64,000 nt of DNA. It comes from Phormidium sp. OSCR (GTDB lineage Bacteria; Cyanobacteriota; Cyanobacteriia; Cyanobacteriales; Geitlerinemataceae). The stretch lies in NCBI GenBank assembly GCA_001314905.1, contig LJZT01000006.1, forward strand, positions 1 through 64,000, given 5' to 3'. The notes beneath the pieces were generated by a model, which saw only the letters and a list, made by a program, of their open reading frames with translations, made no database searches and was not told where the DNA came from. Below are positions 58,661 to 64,000 of this stretch, piece after piece (within the stretch, counting starts at the first letter, position 1; each line of letters opens with the position of its first letter). The position numbers were made by a program, and so were the translations under genes.

Positions 58661-59548
58661 GCGGGCAATAATCGCCTCTCCCTTACGACCCCCGGCGGGA
58701 ATCAGACGGTGAGTTAGCACATAGGGAGCCATGAATTTCACGTCATCGGGACTGGTATAGGTCCGTCCTTCTAGGAAGCCATAGGCTTGACTGGCCCGTT
58801 GTAGGGCCACGGCACCTCGGGGACTGACCCCAAGGGTCACATCATCATCGACGCGGGTGCTACGGACTAAATTCACCATATACTGCTGCAAAGGAGCCTC
58901 CACAGTCACCGTAGCCACCTGTTGGCTGAGGTGGTGTAACTCTTCGAGACTCAAACAGGGTTGGAGTTGGTCCACAGGGATACGGCTGGCTAATCCCTGC
59001 AACATTTGTAGTTCTTCGGCCTCACTGGGGTAGCCAAGGGACAGTGAGAGCATGAAGCGATCCATTTGTGCTTCGGGAAGGGGGAAGGTTCCTTGATATT
59101 CGATGGGGTTTTGGGTGGCGATGGTGAAAAACGGCTGTGGAACCCGTCGCGATTGGCCATCGACGGTGACTTGTTTTTCTTCCATCACTTCGAGGAGGGC
59201 CGATTGGGTGCGGGGGGTGGCCCGGTTAATTTCGTCGGCCAGTAAGACGTTGGCGAAGACGGGACCGGGTAGAAATTCAAAGCTACCGCTTTGGGGGTTC
59301 CAGATGTTCGTGCCGGTAATATCGGTGGGGAGAAGGTCTGGGGTACATTGGATGCGCTGAAATTTACCGCCAATCGATTGAGCTAGGGACTTGGCCAGGA
59401 GGGTTTTACCGACACCGGGGACATCTTCGAGGAGGGCATGGCCCCCGGCTAGGAGGGCGACGATGACTAAGCGCACGGCCTCATCTTTGCCCACGAGAGT
59501 TTTGCTGAGGTTGTCACGGAGTCGTTGTAGGGGTTGTAGATGATCCAT
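58634..59548 (-). CDS. MoxR family AAA+ ATPase
   Basis: A 304-residue MoxR-type ATPase, probably a chaperone or assembly ATPase for a membrane or metal-binding partner. Walker A is LEDVPGVGKTLLAK; Walker B is NVLLADEINRATPRTQ; sensor 1 is FTIATQNPIEYQGTFPLPEA. ATG 59548 (MDHLQPLQRL) is used; the longer frame from 59731 enters the ribF gene. It starts 8 bases after the ribF stop, so ribF-moxR is probably an operon. No von Willebrand partner gene is adjacent, which is unusual for MoxR. Confidence 0.93.
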   Translation of the reverse strand: MDHLQPLQRLRDNLSKTLVGKDEAVRLVIVALLAGGHALLEDVPGVGKTLLAKSLAQSIGGKFQRIQCTPDLLPTDITGTNIWNPQSGSFEFLPGPVFANVLLADEINRATPRTQSALLEVMEEKQVTVDGQSRRVPQPFFTIATQNPIEYQGTFPLPEAQMDRFMLSLSLGYPSEAEELQMLQGLASRIPVDQLQPCLSLEELHHLSQQVATVTVEAPLQQYMVNLVRSTRVDDDVTLGVSPRGAVALQRASQAYGFLEGRTYTSPDDVKFMAPYVLTHRLIPAGGRKGEAIIARLLETVPIP

Positions 59549-59556
59549 GATGGCAG

Positions 59557-60582
59557 TTACGGGGTGAGGGATGATTCGGGGTTGGGGAGTGAGTCTAGGT
59601 GCGATCGCGCGGTTTGGCAGTCTTGGCGAATTTGGGCTGTTAGGGCATCGAGGCCGGGGAACTGCTGTTCGGGACGTAGAAAGGTCATTAGATGCAGGCT
59701 GAGGGGGCGATCGTAGAGGTCGCCGTCCCAATCGAGGAGATGGACTTCGACGCTCGGGCGATCGCCGGCGACGGTGGGGCGACAGCCGAGATTCATGACA
59801 CCGGGGTGGTGGCTGCCATCGTCGAGTTGAACCCAGGTGCTGTAAACGCCCCAGTGGGGTAGAAATTTATCGTCGGGAAGTTTCAGGTTGGCGGTGGGGA
59901 AGCCGAGGGTGCGACCGAGTTGTTGTCCGAGTTCCACGGTTCCGTCGAGGCGATAGGGACGACCAAGGAGGCGGTTGGCGTGTTGGATTTGTCCGGCGGC
60001 TAGGGCTTGGCGAATGGTGGAACTACTGATGCGATCGCCATCGAGTTCTTGTAGGCCGGTGATGCAGGTTTCGATGTGGTACTGTTGGCCAATCTGTCGC
60101 AGCCGCTGAGAGTTGCCAGAGCGATTGCGGCCGAAGTGAAAGTTTTCACCGACGCTGACCCGTTGAGCGTTGAGATAGCGGCGCAGAATTTCTTCGACGA
60201 AGGCTTCGGGGCTAAGGCGGGCTAAGGCTTCGGTGAAGGGAAGCAGTACCAATTGTTCGACGCCGAGCGATCGCAACTGCTCAACTTTTTCCTTCACCGG
60301 GGTCAGCAACGGTTGCCGTTGCCCGCTAAAAAACTCTTGGGGATGGGGGCTAAAGGAGACGACGGTGGCGTAGCTGCGATCGCCGCGCTCTGGTTTCAGG
60401 CGAGATCTCGGGTCAGGGTCACGACCTTCGCCGAGAACCTGAGAGACGGATAAATCCCGTTGAGGGGTCTGATGGAGAATTTTTGCAATCACCGCTTGAT
60501 GGCCAAGATGCACACCATCAAAATTCCCTAAGGCAACATTAGCGGGACTCAGGGCGGTTGTTAAAGAGGATGTGACCCACAC
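59557..60582 (-). CDS. ribF: bifunctional riboflavin kinase/FAD synthetase
   Basis: A 341-residue bifunctional enzyme that phosphorylates riboflavin to FMN and adenylates FMN to FAD. The N-terminal FAD synthetase domain has LGNFDGVHLGHQAV and ISSSTIRQALAAG; the C-terminal flavokinase domain has GTVELGQQLGRTLGFPTANL and the metal/riboflavin motif GVYSTWV, with MNLGCRPT. Start ATG 60582. It is directly followed by moxR (8 bases). Confidence 0.95.
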   Translation of the reverse strand: MWVTSSLTTALSPANVALGNFDGVHLGHQAVIAKILHQTPQRDLSVSQVLGEGRDPDPRSRLKPERGDRSYATVVSFSPHPQEFFSGQRQPLLTPVKEKVEQLRSLGVEQLVLLPFTEALARLSPEAFVEEILRRYLNAQRVSVGENFHFGRNRSGNSQRLRQIGQQYHIETCITGLQELDGDRISSSTIRQALAAGQIQHANRLLGRPYRLDGTVELGQQLGRTLGFPTANLKLPDDKFLPHWGVYSTWVQLDDGSHHPGVMNLGCRPTVAGDRPSVEVHLLDWDGDLYDRPLSLHLMTFLRPEQQFPGLDALTAQIRQDCQTARSHLDSLPNPESSLTP

Positions 60583-60648
60583 AGGCGTTGTACGGTAAAC
60601 AAGAACGACGGAACATCCGGGATTGGCTCGACGGGTCTCCCAGTTGAA

Positions 60649-61536
60649 TCAAACTTTAGCATGGGCCGGCATGAAGGCACCGGGTGAGGGAGCAATCACG
60701 ACGGTCATTCCTTCTCGCGCCAGGAGACTACTACTAAAGGCGGCTTTCACCTGTTCCCCCATGTGATCGAGAAATTCATCGTTATGGAGTGGATCGTGAT
60801 GGAAAATGACCAGGCGTTTCACATTGGCGGCCTTGGCCACTTTCACGGCTTCTTGCCAGGTCGAATGTCCCCAGCCTTTCTTACTGGTTTTAGGATGATG
60901 ATATTCGTCATCCGTATAGGTGGCGTCGTAAATCACCACATCGGCGTCTTGAGCCAGTTTGAGAACATTGGGGTCGAGGCGATCGCCATAATGTTCGGTA
61001 TCTGTGATGTAGGCGGCGGCGTAGTTTTTCCAATTGACTCGGTAGCCAACGGCTTCTCCTGGATGATTCAGATGGGCGGTTTCGACACGAACCTCACCGA
61101 GTTGAATCGGCTCACCCACGGTAATATCGTTGAAATCCAGTTGCGCCCCCATAATTTGTAACGGTACTGGAAAGTTCGGGTGCAGCATCTGATCATTGAG
61201 TCGTTGCTCAATGGTTGCCCCGTTGGGGGCGATCGCACCATAAATATGAAATGTATTCCCTTTAATGAAGGCGGGGATGAAAAAGGGAAAGCCTTGAATA
61301 TGGTCCCAATGGGTATGCGTGAAAAAGAGACTGGCTTGGATGGGCATTTGTGACAGGAGATTCTGGCCGAGGACACGTAGGCCTGTTCCTCCGTCAAAAA
61401 TAAGGCGCTCACTGCCAACGCGCATCTCAACACAAGGCGTATTTCCGCCGTATCGGACTGTTTCGGGTCCAGGACAGGCAATACTACCTCTAACGCCCCA
61501 GAAATGAACCGTGAATTGGTCGTTCATGCTAGACAT
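60649..61536 (-). CDS. metallo-beta-lactamase fold hydrolase
   Basis: A 295-residue MBL-fold metallohydrolase. The family landmarks are HFWGVRGSIACPGPETVRYG, FFTHTHWDHIQGFPFF (the HxHxDH zinc site), VIYDATYTDDEYHH and VIFHHDPLHNDEFLD. This subtype, near cyclic-phosphodiesterase/RNaseZ-like proteins, is common in cyanobacteria; a role in cyclic nucleotide or signalling control is possible but unproven. ATG 61536 is used; ATG 61527 is also possible. Confidence 0.88.
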   Translation of the reverse strand: MSSMNDQFTVHFWGVRGSIACPGPETVRYGGNTPCVEMRVGSERLIFDGGTGLRVLGQNLLSQMPIQASLFFTHTHWDHIQGFPFFIPAFIKGNTFHIYGAIAPNGATIEQRLNDQMLHPNFPVPLQIMGAQLDFNDITVGEPIQLGEVRVETAHLNHPGEAVGYRVNWKNYAAAYITDTEHYGDRLDPNVLKLAQDADVVIYDATYTDDEYHHPKTSKKGWGHSTWQEAVKVAKAANVKRLVIFHHDPLHNDEFLDHMGEQVKAAFSSSLLAREGMTVVIAPSPGAFMPAHAKV

Positions 61537-62052
61537 GGGTGGTTTTCGCTTCGGTTGGCGAGAGCGCTTCAACTGTCAAGTCAAGGTCAAGGTTAACGTC
61601 AGTAAGCCTATGCGTCAGCTCCAGTGAGCGAGACGAGCCATCGACGATCGCCCTATGATAACCTAGGGGACTCGCTGGTCATCTAGCTCAGCTTACCGGG
61701 TTGATGCCTAGATTGAGAGGGTCGCACCCGGCTAAGTCCAACTCAACCCTTAGCGGGTTAGTCAATGAATTTGTTTCTTCACTAGCCTAACCTCGATTGT
61801 TCCGGTTATAGCAAACAGATTGCCCCAGACCCGACCTCAGCCGTGCTAACTTGCCAACGCCCAGGGCCGTCTTAGGGCTTGTTTCAGGGGCCAAGACGCA
61901 ACTGTATTGCTGACCATTTTAGCTTTGTCTAGCTTAGCAGGAGACCTCAATAACTGTCTGCTCAATGTTGACAACACCTGACTCTGGGGTTGGGGACATC
62001 GGAACGCAAGAGAGTCAGGACAGTTTATGATGTCAGCTTAGCCCGATTGGCG
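61537..62052. other. intergenic region between MBL hydrolase and cyAbrB
   Basis: No gene, tRNA or known small RNA is recognised in about 515 bp. A 9-bp inverted repeat CCTGACTCT/AGAGTCAGG with a 25-base loop lies at 61977-62019, and AACCC-ttagc-GGGTT at 61744-61758. It must hold the MBL promoter and could hide a small RNA. Confidence 0.4.
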
Positions 62053-62439
62053 TTACAGTTCTTCATCCTCAGCACCGACTTGTTTTAGATGAATGTGTTT
62101 GCGTCCCAAGGAAATTTCAAATTCATCCCCCGGGTTGAGTCCCATCTGTTTGGTGTAGGCGGCACCGATGAGCAAGTTGCCATTAGACTGCACACTAATA
62201 CGATAACTTGCACTGCGTCCACCGCGACCATTGGAGGGTTGCTTGCTGTCGAGTTCAATTCCTTCAGCATCAATGAGTGCATTGAGGAATTTCATCATGT
62301 TGACTCGTTCTACACCATTTTTCGTGACGGTGTAATAGCCACATTCTCGGGCTTTTTCCTCTTTGGGCAGACTTCCCAAGGCTCGCACTTTGTCAAGCAG
62401 TTCATTTCCGGTCAAGGCATTTGGATTGGTGTTACTCAT
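62053..62439 (-). CDS. cyAbrB-type transcriptional regulator
   Basis: A 128-residue cyanobacterial AbrB-like regulator. The N-terminal part is LTGNELLDKVRALG, KEEKARECGY; the C-terminal AbrB-like DNA-binding domain (about 85-120) has YRISVQSNGNLLIGAAYTKQ and PGDEFEISLGRKHIHL. Cyanobacteria have two (cyAbrB1/2), which control nitrogen, carbon and hydrogenase genes; which paralogue this is cannot be settled from sequence alone. ATG 62439 is used; upstream GAGAGAAGA is a plausible SD. Confidence 0.93.
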   Translation of the reverse strand: MSNTNPNALTGNELLDKVRALGSLPKEEKARECGYYTVTKNGVERVNMMKFLNALIDAEGIELDSKQPSNGRGGRSASYRISVQSNGNLLIGAAYTKQMGLNPGDEFEISLGRKHIHLKQVGAEDEEL

Positions 62440-62625
62440 TAATCTTCTCTCTAAAACGATAGACAACCGTTATTGGCTATTGTATCTTAACGGAAGTTTC
62501 TTTAGACTAAAAGTCTAACATTAATATCAATTTTCTCAACGTTCGTAGCTGTTTCGGGTCTCTGGACGGGTCTCAATCCTTAACGGTTCGACCGAGAGAC
62601 AAGCTGGCGAATCTTGCTGCCGAAG

Positions 62626-63069
62626 ATGAAACTAACGACCCAAGGTCACTACAGCGTCAAAGCATTGTTGGATCTCCGTTGTAACGGTTGCGATCGCCCC
62701 GTTTCGGTGCGGGAGATTGCCGAGCGGCAACATTTACCGGCCCCTTATTTAGAAAAGTTATTGATTCGACTGCGACAGGCGGGGATCGTGCAATCTGTAC
62801 GGGGTGCGCAGGGAGGCTATCAATTGGCGCGATCGCCCGCTCAAATTTGCCTCGGCGATATTTTAGAAGCCGTAGGTGAAACCCTAGAGCCCTTACCGCG
62901 TCACCATCCCGACGCTGAACTTGCCGAAGATTGGGTCACATTCGTCCTCTGGAATCAACTACACCAAAAACTCAAACAAGCCCTTGATCGCATCTCCTTA
63001 GAGGATTTATACCATGATGCCAGAAGTTGGCAAGCGGCCCAGGGAGAACAAGCAAGTTTTGTCGTTTAG
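62626..63069 (+). CDS. Rrf2 family transcriptional regulator
   Basis: A 147-residue Rrf2-type repressor. The winged-helix part is KLTTQGHYSVKALLDLR, VSVREIAERQHLPAPYLEKLL, VRGAQGGYQLARSP. IscR-type Rrf2 regulators bind an Fe-S cluster through three Cys after the wing; here that region (LEPLPRHHPDAELAEDW) has none, so cluster sensing there is not supported. Two Cys lie in the N-terminal CNGC pair. ATG 62626 is used; TTG 62614 is unlikely. 65 bp before pyrR. Confidence 0.9.
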   Translation: MKLTTQGHYSVKALLDLRCNGCDRPVSVREIAERQHLPAPYLEKLLIRLRQAGIVQSVRGAQGGYQLARSPAQICLGDILEAVGETLEPLPRHHPDAELAEDWVTFVLWNQLHQKLKQALDRISLEDLYHDARSWQAAQGEQASFVV

Positions 63070-63134
63070 CCCCAGATGGCTGTTAATCTTATAGCACCAC
63101 CGTGTCCCCCTTGCTCCTCCATTGACATCTTGTC

Positions 63135-63689
63135 ATGATGAAAGTTGTGGAAATTCTCTCGGCTGAAGAAATCCGCCGAACCCTGACCCGTCTGGCGTCA
63201 CAAATTTTAGAAAAGTCCGGTCATCCCGATCGCTTAGTCTTACTCGGGATTCATTCCCGAGGAGTCCCCCTGGCCCATCTGTTGGCCGAACAAATCGAGG
63301 TGTTAGAAAACGTCCCCGTTCCCGTCGGTTCTCTCGACATCACCTTTTATCGAGACGACCTCGATCGCATTGCCGTTCGGACCCCAGAACGCACCGAGAT
63401 TCCCTTCGATCTCAATGATAAAATTGCCCTACTCGTCGATGATGTTATCTATACCGGGCGAACCATTCGGGCCGCGTTGAATGCCGTGCAAGAATACGGT
63501 CGTCCCGAGGCAATTTGGTTAGCGGTTTTAGTCGATCGCGGTCATCGACAACTGCCAATCCATCCGGATTTCACCGGCAAAACCCTTCCCACCTCCAAAG
63601 ACGAGCAAGTGAAATTCTGGGTCGAAGATTGGGATGGCCGCGATGCCGTCGAACTGCTCAAACCCATCGAGGAGGGGGACGTCTCTTAA
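63135..63689 (+). CDS. pyrR: bifunctional pyrimidine regulatory protein / uracil phosphoribosyltransferase
   Basis: A 184-residue PRTase-fold protein that in many bacteria binds pyr mRNA leaders to cause attenuation and has uracil phosphoribosyltransferase activity. Motifs are [15 protein letters not shown] and the PRPP loop [17 protein letters not shown], plus [10 protein letters not shown]. Its C-terminus (PIEEGDVS) is standard. The stop codon is directly followed by the lspA start (TAA-ATG), so pyrR-lspA is an operon. Start ATG 63135 or 63138. Confidence 0.96.
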   Translation: MMKVVEILSAEEIRRTLTRLASQILEKSGHPDRLVLLGIHSRGVPLAHLLAEQIEVLENVPVPVGSLDITFYRDDLDRIAVRTPERTEIPFDLNDKIALLVDDVIYTGRTIRAALNAVQEYGRPEAIWLAVLVDRGHRQLPIHPDFTGKTLPTSKDEQVKFWVEDWDGRDAVELLKPIEEGDVS

Positions 63690-64000
63690 ATGCAACGGCA
63701 ACCCTTCAAGAATCTGGGATTTTGGCTAATTGCCATCATCGGAGTCCTCGTCGATTATCTGAGTAAGCGTTGGGTGTTAGCTCACTTCAGCCTCGGCGAA
63801 ACCCGACCCCTCATCCCCAATGTTTTCCATTTCACCTTCGTCACCAACACCGGCGCCGCCTTTAGTCTCTTTGAGGGCAGCGATTGGCTCAAATGGCTCT
63901 CTCTCGCCGTGAGTCTCGGATTGATGGCCGTTGCCCTTTGGGGTCCCCATCTCAGTCTTTGGGAACAACTCGGCTATGGCTGTATCCTCAGTGGTGCTGT
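63690..64000 (+). CDS. lspA: lipoprotein signal peptidase, cut by right edge
   Basis: The first 103 codons of signal peptidase II, which removes signal peptides from prolipoproteins in the plasma membrane. Visible parts are the first membrane helix (FWLIAIIGVLVDYLSKRWVL; the first catalytic-region motif D-x-x-S/T-K as DYLSK), the FTFVTNTGAAFSLF motif, and the next helices. The C-terminal half with the second catalytic Asp lies beyond the window. It starts right after the pyrR stop. Confidence 0.9.
   Translation, partial: MQRQPFKNLGFWLIAIIGVLVDYLSKRWVLAHFSLGETRPLIPNVFHFTFVTNTGAAFSLFEGSDWLKWLSLAVSLGLMAVALWGPHLSLWEQLGYGCILSGA

Noticed and set aside
61537-62052. Possible small RNA or tRNA in the long gap
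   Set aside because: No cloverleaf, tmRNA, SRP or 6S landmarks were recognised; only one long-loop inverted repeat.

Overview
The window comes from a cyanobacterial chromosome. Direct evidence is the gene content: acsF (Mg-protoporphyrin monomethyl ester cyclase), bvdR-type biliverdin reductase, a plant-type petF ferredoxin, hemC, the plastid-conserved ycf46, ycf35 and ycf51, a cyAbrB regulator, a TLP40-like lumenal cyclophilin and a TxlA/HCF164-like thioredoxin. The octamer GCGATCGC (HIP1) is also very frequent. Gene style and the moderately high GC suggest a filamentous Oscillatoriales-type cyanobacterium, but that is inference. No tRNA, rRNA or CRISPR array was seen.

Layout. 1-4.1 kb is an accessory patch on the minus strand: an edge-cut Rpn-like gene, four unrelated-looking Uma2-family PD-(D/E)XK proteins, a 34-bp perfect hairpin, and an overlapping MNT nucleotidyltransferase/HepT-like toxin-antitoxin pair. 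4.2-8.9 kb carries a sugar-type ABC ATPase, hemC and a TPR protein with a degenerate M48 peptidase domain. 8.9-14.8 kb is an unusual cluster: three membrane proteins sharing a four-CxxC C-terminal module (one with an N-terminal TPM domain and a Gly-rich tail), a truncated fourth copy, and a divergent lemA gene.

14.9-29.95 kb is mostly housekeeping: YggT, thrS, a frameshifted prlF antitoxin relic, lumenal cyclophilin, a fused double peptide-ABC ATPase, an Omp85-type barrel, an overlapping RusA plus degenerate-nuclease/HEPN-like pair, a Clp ATPase without M-domain, a LysM-M23 peptidase, proA and a tandem-domain PTPS/QueD protein. 29.95-34.4 kb is the scrambled part of the window: hairpin repeats, a GC-rich aldo/keto reductase, an integrase N-terminal fragment, a MITE-like element, an enterobacterial-like HPr whose phospho-acceptor His is replaced by Glu and which is bracketed by a diverged 57-bp direct repeat, then grxD-bolA and a decayed TnpB element.

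34.4-64 kb returns to core genes: an orphan UmuD-like S24 protein, a MoaD/ThiS protein, an MPG-phosphatase-like HAD enzyme, a Zn-ribbon/Ser-Thr kinase/TM2 protein, acsF, ycf51, an RHH protein followed by ycf46-ycf35, a TPR protein, SDR, TxlA, a NIL-ferredoxin, a CHASE2 nucleotide cyclase, tsaE, a large GH15/phosphorylase-kinase-like protein, an alpha/beta hydrolase, GT2, petF, bvdR, ribF-moxR, an MBL-fold hydrolase, cyAbrB, an Rrf2 regulator and pyrR-lspA (cut by the right edge).

Functional links supported by adjacency are MNT-HepT, the TPM/CxxC cluster with lemA, RusA with the overlapping nuclease-like gene, bolA-grxD, ycf46-ycf35, ribF-moxR and pyrR-lspA. A TGTAAC-N5-GTTACA palindrome occurs upstream of both acsF (one mismatch) and the RHH-ycf46 region (perfect), hinting at a shared regulator.
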